In this document: positions 7,961 to 16,154 of the stretch, in pieces
Numbering within the stretch: position 1 is the first letter of the stretch
Layout of the letters: the number at the start of each line of letters is the position of its first letter
Source: Bradyrhizobium sp. CCGB01
Lineage (GTDB): Bacteria > Pseudomonadota > Alphaproteobacteria > Rhizobiales > Xanthobacteraceae
Direction: 5' to 3'
Length of the DNA stretch: 64,000 nt
NCBI RefSeq assembly: GCF_024199795.1
Contig: NZ_JANADK010000001.1
Coordinates: 4,526,001 to 4,590,000, forward strand
Notes under the pieces: generated by a model
The model's database searches: none
Seen by the model: only the letters and a program-made list of their open reading frames with translations
What the model was told of the DNA's origin: nothing
Made by a program: the position numbers and the translations under genes

Positions 7961-8593
7961 TTACGTCCTGCTTCGTCGCTTGACATCCGGCTTGGCCGTG
8001 CGAAACCCTTCGATCACGCCCGCCACGGTCGTCATGCAGGCCTCGACGTCAAAATCCTCGCCCCAGCATTTTTGCAGCACAAAGCCCTGGAAGATCGCGA
8101 TCAGGACGCGCGCGATCGCGTCCGCTCCGACGTCGCGCTTGATGAGGCCGTCATGCTGGCCGCGCTCGACCAGAGCGACGATCAGGGCGCGCGGCATGTC
8201 GATGCCTTCCACGACGCTGGTGCGGACGCGGCGGTTGCGCAGGGCCTCGGCCCAGCCATGAATACCGACGCGGCGGCGCGCTTCGCCGGCGGGATCGCCG
8301 AGCCATTGCGCGTAGACGCGGACCAGCGCGTGAAGTCCTTCGATCGGATCGCCCGATCCCTGCGCGACCGAGTTGAGCACGGCCTCGCGCCGGTGCCGGT
8401 CGTCGGCGAGCGCCTCGATCAAATCGTCCTTGCTCTGGAAGTAGAGATAGACCGCGCCGTGGCTCAGCCCGGATCGCTTCACGATATCGGCCATGCCGGT
8501 CTGGTGGAAGCCGTTGTCGGAGAAGCAGGCAAGGGCGGCTTCGAGGATCTGCTGCCGCCGGCTCTCGCGCTGCTTGTCGCTGATCTTGGGCAT
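7961..8593 (-). CDS. TetR/AcrR family transcriptional regulator
   Basis: One-component repressor of 210 residues. The N-terminal helix-turn-helix is clear: SRRQQILEAALACFSDNGFHQTGMADIVKRSG then LSHGAVYLYFQSKDDLIEAL (to about residue 62). The C-terminal part is the variable ligand-binding domain. It is first in a two-gene unit with the TauE/SafE permease. Two facing copies of an 18-base sequence lie 21-100 bases upstream of its start and are likely its own operators. The inducing ligand is unknown; sulfur-containing anions are a guess from the partner. Confidence 0.9.
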   Translation of the reverse strand: MPKISDKQRESRRQQILEAALACFSDNGFHQTGMADIVKRSGLSHGAVYLYFQSKDDLIEALADDRHRREAVLNSVAQGSGDPIEGLHALVRVYAQWLGDPAGEARRRVGIHGWAEALRNRRVRTSVVEGIDMPRALIVALVERGQHDGLIKRDVGADAIARVLIAIFQGFVLQKCWGEDFDVEACMTTVAGVIEGFRTAKPDVKRRSRT

Positions 8594-8613
8594 CGGGGGC
8601 GTCCATAAATAAC

Positions 8614-8692
8614 TGACAGATCGATCGTTTTGGCTGTTGGCCGAAGCTGGCCTGCCGGAGGCCGGCTAAAATAAAAAACGATCAGTCAGTCA
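8614..8692. promoter_or_regulatory. paired inverted TetR operator candidates
   Basis: TGACAGATCGATCGTTTT at 8614-8631 faces AAAACGATCAGTCAGTCA at 8675-8692; the second, reversed, is TGACTGACTGATCGTTTT, identical at 15 of 18 positions. They lie between the TetR gene (minus strand) and the next gene, flanking an AT-rich patch (GGCTAAAATAAAAA). GATCAGTCAGTCA-like words are typical of AcrR/TetR operators. Binding by the adjacent regulator is inferred. Confidence 0.65.
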
Positions 8693-8809
8693 CTTTTATT
8701 ACCAAAGCGGATTTTGGTCAAGGTCCTGCCATCTGAGCCGGGAAAAAAGGAGGTCTATGCCGTTGTAACGCGTCGACAAGGCGACGCTGCGACCCCCGAT
8801 CGCGCGCGG

Positions 8810-9181
8810 CTAGAACAGCCGCCCACCGTTCGGCACCGGCTTGCCCGGCTGCACCAGCACGACCTTGCCATCCGCATCGGGGAAGCCGAGCGTCAGCACC
8901 TCCGAGACGACCGGGCCGATCTGGCGCGGCGGGAAGTTCACGACGGCCGCGACCTGCTGCCCGACCAGCGTCTCGAGCGGATGGTTTTCGGTGATCTGCG
9001 CCGAGCTCTTGCGCACACCGATCGCCGGGCCGAAGTCGATCCACAGCCGCCAGGCCGGCTTGCGCGCCTCGGGGAACGGTTTTGCATCGACGATGGTGCC
9101 GACGCGGATGTCGACCGCGAGGAAGCTGTTGAAGTCGATGGTCGGCGAGGCCGTGGCGGCGGGATCGTGGGTGACGTGCAT
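8810..9181 (-). CDS. tRNA-binding domain protein (CsaA/YgjH-like)
   Basis: A 123-residue stand-alone EMAP/tRNA-binding OB-fold domain. Seen are the DFNSFLAVDIRVGTIVDAKPF opening (residues 16-36), WRLWIDFGPAIGVRKSSAQIT, and a VVNFPPRQIGPVVSEVLTLGF block typical of CsaA-type proteins. Family members bind tRNA or act as export chaperones. The ATG at 9181 was chosen because the domain starts soon after it and a longer frame would run through the next gene's promoter. It is transcribed divergently from the ArsC-like gene at 9287. Confidence 0.87.
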   Translation of the reverse strand: MHVTHDPAATASPTIDFNSFLAVDIRVGTIVDAKPFPEARKPAWRLWIDFGPAIGVRKSSAQITENHPLETLVGQQVAAVVNFPPRQIGPVVSEVLTLGFPDADGKVVLVQPGKPVPNGGRLF

Positions 9182-9286
9182 GCTGTGTCCGTTCGGAGAG
9201 CGAGGTTCGTTGGCAATATTGTCGCGCGAAGCGGAGTTTCGTACAACATGCGCACTTGACGATACGACGCATGCACGAGGGACGTC

Positions 9287-9640
9287 TTGCCCAACATCAT
9301 CTATGGCATCAAGAACTGCGACACCATGAAGAAGGCGCGCGCCTGGCTCGACAGCCATGGCGTCGCGTATGAGTTCCACGACTACAAGGCGGCGGGCGTC
9401 GAGAAGGACAAGCTCAAGCAGTGGAGCGACAAGGCTGGTTGGGAAACGCTGCTCAATCGCGCCGGCACGACCTTCAAGAAGCTGCCCGATGCCGACAAGG
9501 AAGGCCTCACCGAGAAGAAGGCGTTGGCCTTGATGCTAGCGCAACCATCGATGATCAAGCGGCCGGTGCTCGAGGTCGGCGGCAAGCTGCTGGTCGGCTT
9601 CAAGCCGGAGATCTATGCCAAGGATATAAAGACCAAGTAG
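9287..9640 (+). CDS. ArsC/Spx-like (YffB) thioredoxin-fold protein
   Basis: Cytoplasmic 117-residue protein of the ArsC/Spx family, YffB branch. The motif IIYGIKNCDTMKKARAWLD contains a single active-site cysteine, Cys11, followed by a helix; later come the conserved TFKKLP and MIKRPVLEVGGKLLVGF blocks. The Arg triad of true arsenate reductases is not complete, so a glutathione-dependent thiol reductase is more likely than arsenate resistance. It begins with TTG at 9287, preceded by GAGGGACGTC. Confidence 0.87.
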   Translation: MPNIIYGIKNCDTMKKARAWLDSHGVAYEFHDYKAAGVEKDKLKQWSDKAGWETLLNRAGTTFKKLPDADKEGLTEKKALALMLAQPSMIKRPVLEVGGKLLVGFKPEIYAKDIKTK

Positions 9641-9677
9641 GTCGGCGCCCAATCGCGGTGAAACGTCGCGCTGATTC

Positions 9678-10319
9678 CTAGTTCAGCTCGACGATCTCGG
9701 TGGTGACGCCGGGCTGTTCGGCGAACTCGACCACGTCGGCCGCCGCGATGCGGCCGGGAGCGCGATGGAAGAGATCGCGGTCGATCACCGCGCGCAATTT
9801 CGGGCGCGGCAGCGCGTCATTTCCGCGCATCAGATTCTTGATCTCGAAGCCGCCGTCCTCGCAGAACGTCTTGAGCGAGGCGATGACGTGGCAGACCTTG
9901 CCATCGGTCTGGAACGGCAGCAGCAGGCGCTCATAGGCGACGACGCGTCCATAGATGTCGTCGACGTCGGCAACGCTGTAAACCGGAAGCCCGCGTGCCA
10001 CGCATTCATGATAGATCGGCATCACGAAGGGCGCGAGCCGCGGTCCGATATAGTCGTCGAGCAGAACGCCCTTGCCGGTATGTCCATAGGCGCGAGAGAT
10101 GCGCGTGCCTTCGCTCTGGATGGTGAGTCGCGGCGCCGGTGCAGAGATCTCCACCGTATAATAGATGAGATCGGACAGCTCTTCCTCGAGCCGCGCGGGC
10201 TGATACTCCCAGATCGCCGGTGCCATCTGCTCGCGCGCATAAAGTCGCAGCCACGTGTTGAGGAGATCACGCTGCCTGATCGACTTGACGACGGAAGGAG
10301 CGGCGCTTGCAAAATCCAA
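9678..10319 (-). CDS. PAS domain protein (PAS_5 family)
   Basis: A 213-residue cytoplasmic protein that I assign to the PAS_5 family of alphaproteobacteria, based on LLNTWLRLYAREQMAPAIWEY near the N-terminus, the RAYGHTGKGVLLDDYIGP turn near residue 90, and YERLLLPFQTDGKVCHVIASL (about 140-160). There is no output domain, histidine kinase or GGDEF part. The start is a TTG at 10319. Proteins of this kind sense small molecules or redox state, but no ligand has been defined to my knowledge. Confidence 0.75.
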   Translation of the reverse strand: MDFASAAPSVVKSIRQRDLLNTWLRLYAREQMAPAIWEYQPARLEEELSDLIYYTVEISAPAPRLTIQSEGTRISRAYGHTGKGVLLDDYIGPRLAPFVMPIYHECVARGLPVYSVADVDDIYGRVVAYERLLLPFQTDGKVCHVIASLKTFCEDGGFEIKNLMRGNDALPRPKLRAVIDRDLFHRAPGRIAAADVVEFAEQPGVTTEIVELN

Positions 10320-10662
10320 GACAATATTCCCGGCGCATAAAGCCCGCGCATGATGCCGCTTGCGGGAAAATTTTCTATGAAGGCTGGCGCGCGGGATGAA
10401 AGACCGTTAACGACGGCTTGATGACCGGTGCCTTGCGAACCGGGAGGCCGGGCAGGCACGACATCAAAACGCGTCCGACTAAGGGAGCATAAGCCTCCCG
10501 GCCGGAGACCTGATCTGCTCAGCTTTCCGCCTTGCCTAACCCCCGTCACCTCCGGCATATTCCGCGCCCGGAGGCGGCGTTCCGGGACAGGCTCCAAGGC
10601 CTCCGGAAAGCCGAAGCAACTAAGGACAGCCACGCGCATTTCGCGGGCAGGGGGAAATCTGT
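10320..10662. other. 343-bp gap with leader of the liv operon; overlapping hairpins
   Basis: No gene is seen. The right half is the probable leader of the liv operon. CCGGAGGC (10568-10575) pairs perfectly with GCCTCCGG (10599-10606), while TTCCGG (10580-10585) can pair with CCGGAA (10603-10608); the two pairings share bases and exclude each other. The left part has a CCCGC/GCGGG hairpin near 10343-10366 next to an AT-rich GAAAATTTTC stretch that could serve the PAS gene. No clear promoter was identified. Confidence 0.4.
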
Positions 10663-11418
10663 TTGGCCGATGAGTTCATTCTCGAAACGGAAGGCTTGAC
10701 CAAGGAGTTCGCGGGCTTCTTCGCCGTCCGCGACGTTGCGCTCAAGGTTCGCCGTGGGAGCATTCACGCGTTGATCGGGCCGAACGGCGCCGGCAAGACG
10801 ACGTGCTTCAATCTTTTGACCAAGTTCCTCAAGCCGTCGGCCGGGAAAATCCTGTACAAGGGACAGGACATCACCGCGATGGCGCCGGCTGACGTCGCCC
10901 GCATGGGGCTGGTCCGTTCATTCCAGATCTCGGCGGTATTTCCGCATCTCACCGCGCTGGAGAATGTTCGTGTCGCGCTTCAACGCCAGCACGGCAGCTC
11001 GTTCGATTTCTGGCGCTCCAAGTCCGTGCTCAACCGCTTCAACAACCGCGCGCTGGAACTGTTGAACGATGTCGGCCTCAGCGAGTTTGCCAATACGCCG
11101 GCGGTCGAGATGCCCTATGGACGCAAGCGCGCACTGGAGATCGCAACGACGCTCGCGCTCGACCCGGAGATGATGCTGCTGGACGAGCCGATGGCCGGCA
11201 TGGGCCACGAGGACATCGACAAGATCGCGGCGCTGATCAAGCGCATCTCGGCCAAATATACCATCCTGATGGTCGAGCATAATCTGAGCGTCGTCGCCAA
11301 TCTCTCCGACATCATCACCGTGCTGACGCGCGGGCAGGTGCTGGCGCAGGGCAATTACGCCGAGCTCACCAAGGACGAGCGCGTCAAGGAAGCGTATCTG
11401 GGAGCCGGTCATGCCTGA
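10663..11418 (+). CDS. livG: branched-chain amino acid-type ABC transporter ATPase LivG
   Basis: Cytoplasmic ATPase of 251 residues of the LivG type. Walker A is GPNGAGKTT (about residues 40-48). The family's inserted helices ALENVRVALQRQHG follow the Q-loop (SFQISAVF). Walker B is MMLLDEPMAGMG, and the H-loop is MVEHN. The signature loop reads VEMPYGRKRALEIAT, the degenerate LSYG form usual for LivG. Translation begins with TTG after GCAGGGGGAAA. It overlaps livF by 8 bases. With the four following genes it forms a complete HAAT-family importer; branched-chain amino acids are the family's usual cargo. Confidence 0.92.
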   Translation: MADEFILETEGLTKEFAGFFAVRDVALKVRRGSIHALIGPNGAGKTTCFNLLTKFLKPSAGKILYKGQDITAMAPADVARMGLVRSFQISAVFPHLTALENVRVALQRQHGSSFDFWRSKSVLNRFNNRALELLNDVGLSEFANTPAVEMPYGRKRALEIATTLALDPEMMLLDEPMAGMGHEDIDKIAALIKRISAKYTILMVEHNLSVVANLSDIITVLTRGQVLAQGNYAELTKDERVKEAYLGAGHA

Positions 11419-12157
11419 GACTGCAATCGCGGACGCTCCCGCAAAGGCCGCAACCGGCGGCAATATCCTCCAGGTCCGCAACCTGGAAGCCTGGTATGGC
11501 GAGTCGCACATCCTGCACGGGATCAATTTCGACGTGAACGCGGGCGAGGTCGTCACCCTGCTCGGGCGCAACGGCGCCGGCAAGACGACCACGCTGAAAT
11601 CGATCATGGGCATCATCGGCAAGCGCACCGGCTCGGTGAAGTTCAACAACCAGGACATCATCCGCGCGACCTCCGACAAGATCGCGCGGATGGGTATCGC
11701 GTTCTGTCCGGAAGAACGCGGAATTTTCTCCAGTCTCGATGTGCGGGAGAATTTGCTGCTGCCGCCGGTGGTCCGCCCGGGCGGATTGCCGCTCGAGCAG
11801 ATCTTCGATCTGTTTCCGAACCTGAAGGAACGTCTCAACAGCCAGGGCACCAAGCTCTCCGGCGGCGAGCAGCAGATGCTCGCGATCGCGCGCATCCTGC
11901 GCACCGGCGCGAGCTTCCTGATGCTGGACGAGCCGACCGAAGGTCTTGCGCCTGTCATCATACAGCAGATCGGCCACACCATTGCGCGGCTCAAGAAGGA
12001 GGGCTTCACCATCCTCCTTGTCGAGCAAAACTTCCGCTTCGCATCCACCGTCGCCGACCGTTATTACGTGGTCGAGCACGGCAAGATCATTGACGGATTT
12101 TCCAATTCGGAGCTTGCCGCCAACATGGACAAGCTCCACACCTATCTCGGCGTCTAG
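11411..12157 (+). CDS. livF: branched-chain amino acid-type ABC transporter ATPase LivF
   Basis: Second ATPase of the importer, 248 residues. Walker A GRNGAGKTT (about residues 53-61), Q-loop FCPEERGIF, signature KLSGGEQQMLAIARIL, Walker B LMLDEPTEGLAP and H-loop LVEQN are all intact. Its signature motif is the strict LSGGE form, unlike LivG's. The ATG lies inside the end of livG (8-base overlap), so translation is coupled. A 62-base gap separates it from the binding-protein gene. Confidence 0.92.
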   Translation: MPETAIADAPAKAATGGNILQVRNLEAWYGESHILHGINFDVNAGEVVTLLGRNGAGKTTTLKSIMGIIGKRTGSVKFNNQDIIRATSDKIARMGIAFCPEERGIFSSLDVRENLLLPPVVRPGGLPLEQIFDLFPNLKERLNSQGTKLSGGEQQMLAIARILRTGASFLMLDEPTEGLAPVIIQQIGHTIARLKKEGFTILLVEQNFRFASTVADRYYVVEHGKIIDGFSNSELAANMDKLHTYLGV

Positions 12158-12219
12158 AACGGCCAGGACTCGAACGGCCAACAGAAAACGGCGAAGAGAA
12201 AATTCACAAGGGAAGTAGC

Positions 12220-13443
12220 ATGAAGACAAAGTCGATTGCATCGTTTCTGCTCGGCACGGCGTTGGCCGTGACCGCCGCCGGCGCAGCCTTCGCGCAGGAC
12301 AAGACCGTCAAGATCGGCGCGCTGTCCGATCAGTCCGGCCTCTACGCCGACCTCGGCGGACCGGGCTCGACCGTGGCCGCGCAGATGGCCGTTGAAGATT
12401 CCGGCCTCGCTGCGAAGGGCTGGAAGATCGACATCATCTCGGGCGATCACCAGAACAAGCCCGACATCGGCACCGCGATCGCGCGGCAGTGGTTCGACGT
12501 CGACAAGGTCGACGTCATCGTCGACGTGCCGAACTCCGGCGTGGCGCTCGCCGTCAACAACGTCATCAAGGAAAAGAACGGCGTCTACATCAACTCCGGT
12601 GCGGCGACCTCGGATCTGACCAACGCACAGTGCTCGCCCAACACCGTGCACTGGACCTACGACACCTACATGCTGGCCCACACCACGGGCCAGGCGCTGG
12701 TGAAGGCCGGTGGTGACTCCTGGTTCTTCCTGACCGCGGACTACGCCTTCGGTGCGGCGCTGGAGCGCGACACCACGGCCGTGGTCACCGCCAATGGCGG
12801 CAAGGTTGTCGGCGGCGTCAAGCATCCGCTGAACACGCCGGACTTCTCGTCCTTCCTGCTCCAGGCGCAGGCCTCCAAGGCCAAGATCATCGGCCTTGCC
12901 AACGCCGGTGGCGACACCACCAACACGATCAAGCAGGCGGCCGAGTTCGGTATCGTCAAGGGCGGCCAGAAGCTCGCGGCGCTGCTGCTGTTCCTCACCG
13001 ACGTCAAGGCGATTGGTCTGGAGACCGCGCAGGGCCTCAACTTCACCGAGACCTTCTACTGGGACATGAACGACCAGACCCGCGCCTTCTCCAAGCGCTT
13101 CGCCGCGAAGATGAAGAACAATGCTCCGCCCACCATGGTGCAGGCCGGCGTCTATGCGGGCGTGCGTCACTATCTCAAGACGCTGGAAGCGCTCGGCGGC
13201 AATCCTCATGACGGCGTCAAGGTCGTCGAGAAGATGAAGTCGATGCCGACGGAGGACGATCTGTTCGGCAAGGGCGAGATCCAGCCCAACGGCCGTACCA
13301 TCCACAACGCCTATCTGTTCGAGGTGAAGAAGCCCTCCGAGTCCAAGGGACCGTGGGACTTCTACAAGCTGGTCGGCACGGTGCCGGGCGATCAGGCCTT
13401 CACGCCGCTCTCCGAGAGCAAGTGCGCGCTGCTTAAGAAGTAA
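12220..13443 (+). CDS. livK: ABC transporter substrate-binding protein, LivK type
   Basis: Secreted periplasmic binding protein of 407 residues. Residues 1-26 are a signal peptide (MKTKSIASFLLGTALAVTAA then AGAAFAQ). The mature part starts KTVKIGALSDQSGLYADLGG and continues with DHQNKPDIGTAIARQWFD, the type I periplasmic fold of the HAAT family. It is encoded between livF and livH, so it serves this importer. A close paralog lies at 26752-27978; the two share long blocks such as LANAGGDTTN and FYWDMN. An intercistronic hairpin follows the stop. Confidence 0.92.
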   Translation: MKTKSIASFLLGTALAVTAAGAAFAQDKTVKIGALSDQSGLYADLGGPGSTVAAQMAVEDSGLAAKGWKIDIISGDHQNKPDIGTAIARQWFDVDKVDVIVDVPNSGVALAVNNVIKEKNGVYINSGAATSDLTNAQCSPNTVHWTYDTYMLAHTTGQALVKAGGDSWFFLTADYAFGAALERDTTAVVTANGGKVVGGVKHPLNTPDFSSFLLQAQASKAKIIGLANAGGDTTNTIKQAAEFGIVKGGQKLAALLLFLTDVKAIGLETAQGLNFTETFYWDMNDQTRAFSKRFAAKMKNNAPPTMVQAGVYAGVRHYLKTLEALGGNPHDGVKVVEKMKSMPTEDDLFGKGEIQPNGRTIHNAYLFEVKKPSESKGPWDFYKLVGTVPGDQAFTPLSESKCALLKK

Positions 13444-13451
13444 GACAATAG

Positions 13452-13478
13452 CCCGCAGGCCTTGAACCGGCCTGCGGG
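13452..13478 (+). promoter_or_regulatory. intercistronic hairpin after livK
   Basis: CCCGCAGGCC, a 7-base loop, then GGCCTGCGGG: a perfect 10-bp stem, starting 8 bases after the livK stop and ahead of livH. No T-run follows, so it is better read as an mRNA-stabilising or partial-termination element. Such elements let the binding protein be made in excess over the permease, as known in other binding-protein operons. Confidence 0.65.
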
Positions 13479-13519
13479 TGACTTTCAGGGGAACGCCGAA
13501 GGGACCGGGTGCGGGATCG

Positions 13520-14383
13520 ATGCAGGCTCTTTACGCTCAGCTACTGGTAGGACTGATCAACGGCTCGTTCTACGCGCTGCTCAGTCTCGGGCTCGCCGTG
13601 ATCTTCGGCATGCTCAACATCATCAATTTCGCCCATGGCGCGCTCTACATGATGGGTGCGTTCGTCGCCTATTTCCTGCTGAACCTCGGCGGCATCAACT
13701 ACTGGTGGGCGCTGCTGCTGGCGCCCATCATCGTCGGCATCTTCGGCATGATCCTGGAACGGACCATGCTGCAATGGCTGACCGGGCTCGACCACCTCTA
13801 CGGCCTGCTGCTGACCTTCGGCATCGCGCTGATCGTGCAGGGCGTGTTCCAGAACTATTTCGGCTCCTCCGGCCTGCCTTACGCCATTCCGGACCAGCTC
13901 AAGGGCGGCATGAATCTCGGCTTCATGTTCCTGCCGATCTACCGCGGCTGGGTCGTCATCTTCTCGCTGGTGGTGTGCATCGCCACCTGGTTCCTGATCG
14001 AGAAGACGCGGCTCGGTGCTTACCTGCGCGCCGCCACCGAAAACCCGACGCTGGTCCGCGCGTTCGGCATCAACGTGCCCCGCATGATCACGCTGACCTA
14101 CGGTCTCGGTGTCGGACTTGCCGCGCTCGCCGGCGTGCTCTCGGCGCCGATCAACCAGGTGCGGCCGCTGATGGGCGCCGACCTCATCATCGTGGTGTTT
14201 GCGGTGGTCGTGATCGGCGGCATGGGATCGATCATGGGCTCCATCATCACCGGCTTTGCGCTCGGCGTGATCGAGGGCCTGACCAAATATTTTTACCCCG
14301 AGGCCTCTAACACCGTCGTCTTCGTGCTGATGGTGCTGGTGCTCTTGGTGAAGCCAACGGGATTGACGGGAAGGGCGGCCTGA
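13520..14383 (+). CDS. livH: branched-chain amino acid-type ABC permease LivH
   Basis: Inner-membrane permease of 287 residues with about eight hydrophobic helices. The opening YAQLLVGLINGSFYALLSLG and GMLNIINFAHGALYMMGAF are hallmark LivH sequences, and RAATENPTLVRAFGINVPRM is the cytoplasmic coupling loop that meets the ATPase (about residues 172-191). The start at 13520 puts the membrane helix right after the initiator; an in-frame GTG at 13478 would add 14 residues but lies in the preceding hairpin. It pairs with LivM as the heterodimeric channel. Confidence 0.9.
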   Translation: MQALYAQLLVGLINGSFYALLSLGLAVIFGMLNIINFAHGALYMMGAFVAYFLLNLGGINYWWALLLAPIIVGIFGMILERTMLQWLTGLDHLYGLLLTFGIALIVQGVFQNYFGSSGLPYAIPDQLKGGMNLGFMFLPIYRGWVVIFSLVVCIATWFLIEKTRLGAYLRAATENPTLVRAFGINVPRMITLTYGLGVGLAALAGVLSAPINQVRPLMGADLIIVVFAVVVIGGMGSIMGSIITGFALGVIEGLTKYFYPEASNTVVFVLMVLVLLVKPTGLTGRAA

Positions 14384-14384
14384 T

Positions 14385-15353
14385 ATGACAGCCTTGACGG
14401 ACGACACGCTGCCGGTAGCCCCGCGCGCCATTCGTGACGAGATGATCGTGTTCGTGGTGATGGCACTGCTGCTGGCCGCGGTGCCATTCAGCGGCATCTA
14501 CCCGTTCTTCGTGATGCAGGCGCTGTGCTTCGCGCTGCTCGCCTGTGCCTTCAATCTTCTGATCGGCTATGGCGGCCTGCTGTCGTTCGGTCACGCGATG
14601 TTCCTCGGCACGGCCGGCTATTGCAGTGCGCATGCGCTGAAGGTGTGGGCGTTGCCGCCGGAGCTCGGCATCCTCGTCGGCATTGCTGCGGCTTTCGTGC
14701 TCTCGATCGTCACCGGGTACATCTCGATCCGCCGCCAGGGTATCTATTTCTCGATGATCACCCTGGCGCTGTCGCAGCTCCTGTACTTCATCTACCTCCA
14801 GGCGCCGTTCACCCATGGCGAGGACGGCATCCAGGGCATTCCGCAAGGGCGCATGTTCGGCTTGTTTGATCTGTCCAAGCCGACGGTGCTTTATTACGTC
14901 GTGCTGGTCGGCTTCCTCGCCGGCTTCCTGCTGATCTACCGCATCATCAACTCGCCGTTCGGCGAAGTCCTGAAGGCGATCCGCGAGAACGAGCCGCGTG
15001 CGATCTCGCTCGGTTACCGGACCGATCAATACAAGTTCCTGGCGTTCGTCCTGTCGGGCACGCTGGCGGGCTTTGCCGGCGCGCTGAAGGTGTTCGTGGC
15101 GCAGAATGCCTCGCTCACCGACGTACACTGGTCGATGTCCGGCGAAGTCGTGCTGATGACGCTGGTCGGTGGCCTCGGCACCATCTTCGGGCCCGTGATC
15201 GGCGCCTTCGCGATCATCGCGATGCAGCAATATCTGGCGGGTTTCGGCCAGTGGGTGACGGTGATTCAGGGCTCGATCTTCGTGATCTGCGTGCTCACCT
15301 TCCGCCGAGGCGTCATCGGCGAAATCGCGCATTACTTCCGGCGATCGCTCTAA
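14385..15353 (+). CDS. livM: branched-chain amino acid-type ABC permease LivM
   Basis: Partner permease of LivH, 322 residues. Visible are NLLIGYGGLLSFGHAMFLGT (near residues 51-70), the RRQGIYFSMITLALSQ helix and the coupling-loop sequence KAIRENEPRAISLGYRT (about 195-211), all characteristic of LivM, and about nine to ten membrane helices. It starts 1 base after the livH stop. It is the last gene of the importer; the following gene is 156 bases away and has a different role. Confidence 0.92.
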   Translation: MTALTDDTLPVAPRAIRDEMIVFVVMALLLAAVPFSGIYPFFVMQALCFALLACAFNLLIGYGGLLSFGHAMFLGTAGYCSAHALKVWALPPELGILVGIAAAFVLSIVTGYISIRRQGIYFSMITLALSQLLYFIYLQAPFTHGEDGIQGIPQGRMFGLFDLSKPTVLYYVVLVGFLAGFLLIYRIINSPFGEVLKAIRENEPRAISLGYRTDQYKFLAFVLSGTLAGFAGALKVFVAQNASLTDVHWSMSGEVVLMTLVGGLGTIFGPVIGAFAIIAMQQYLAGFGQWVTVIQGSIFVICVLTFRRGVIGEIAHYFRRSL

Positions 15354-15450
15354 GTAGTTGATTTTAAGTCAATTTACCTAGTGCGTGAAAGCGGTGGATG
15401 ATCCGGTTCCGCGGGCGTGAGATGACACGCGCGCGGATCGAAAATGGTCT

Positions 15451-15468
15451 ATGACAGTTTTGTGACGG
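15451..15468. promoter_or_regulatory. Pho-box-like site upstream of DUF47-pit
   Basis: ATGACAGTTTTGTGACGG; read on the minus strand it is CCGTCACAAAACTGTCAT, matching 16 of 18 positions of the classic PhoB box CTGTCATAAAACTGTCAT (two 7-base direct repeats, 4-base spacer). It ends 41 bases before the DUF47 start. In Sinorhizobium meliloti the homologous orfA-pit operon is repressed by PhoB during phosphate starvation. The same control here is inference. Confidence 0.7.
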
Positions 15469-15509
15469 CCCGTTCGGGCCGGGCCATTTCCAACCGGTAG
15501 TCTCTCCCC

Positions 15510-16154
15510 ATGATGCGATGGTTTCGCGCTTTCCTGCCCAAGGAAGAACGGTTCTTCGACCTGTTCGACCGCCACGCCCAGACCGTGATCCAGGGCTCGA
15601 TCGCGCTTCAGGGCATGCTCAACGGTGGCGAGGAGACGCCGGTCTACTGCCAGCGTGTCAATCAGTTCGAGAACGACGCCGACAACATCACCCGTGAGGT
15701 GCTGACGGCGGTGCGCCGCACTTTCATCACCCCTTTCGATCGCGGTGACATCAAGAATCTCATCACCTCGATGGACGATGCCATCGACCAGATGCAGCAG
15801 ACCGCCAAGGCCGTGATGCTGTTCGAGGTCCGTACCTTCGAGCCGCCGATGCGGGAGATCGGCGCTCTTCTGATCGAATGCGCCAATCTGGTCGGCCGCG
15901 CGCTGCCGCTGATGCAGTCGATCGGCCCGAACGTCGCGATGCTGACCGCGATCACGGAGGAGCTGGGCAAGCTGGAGGGCCGGGTCGACGATCTCCATGA
16001 CATCGGGCTGAAGGAATTGTTCCTCAAGCACCGTGACGGCAGCGCGATGGATTTCATCGTCGGCGTCGAGATCTACGACCATCTCGAGAAGGTGGCCGAT
16101 CGCTTCGACGACGTCGCGAACGAGATCAACAGCATCGTCATCGAGCAGGTCTAG
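15510..16154 (+). CDS. DUF47 family PhoU-like regulator of phosphate transport
   Basis: Helical protein of 214 residues in the DUF47/PhoU-like family (OrfA in Sinorhizobium). The segments FQGMLNGGEE-like helix, QFENDADNITREVLTAVRRT (about residues 51-70) and FITPFDRGDIKNLITSMDDA (71-90) carry the family's acidic metal-binding (E/D)xxxD repeats, repeated near the C-terminus as YDHLEKVADRFDDVANEIN. It is cytoplasmic and is thought to modulate the phosphate transporter encoded next. A Pho-box-like site precedes it and a palindromic repeat separates it from pit. Confidence 0.9.
   Translation: MMRWFRAFLPKEERFFDLFDRHAQTVIQGSIALQGMLNGGEETPVYCQRVNQFENDADNITREVLTAVRRTFITPFDRGDIKNLITSMDDAIDQMQQTAKAVMLFEVRTFEPPMREIGALLIECANLVGRALPLMQSIGPNVAMLTAITEELGKLEGRVDDLHDIGLKELFLKHRDGSAMDFIVGVEIYDHLEKVADRFDDVANEINSIVIEQV

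Noticed and set aside
15358..15372. TTGA-TTTTAAG-TCAA as a FixK/FNR box
   Set aside because: Spacer is 7 bases; the accepted box TTGA-N6-TCAA needs 6, and the site lies just after livM rather than at a fitting distance from a promoter.
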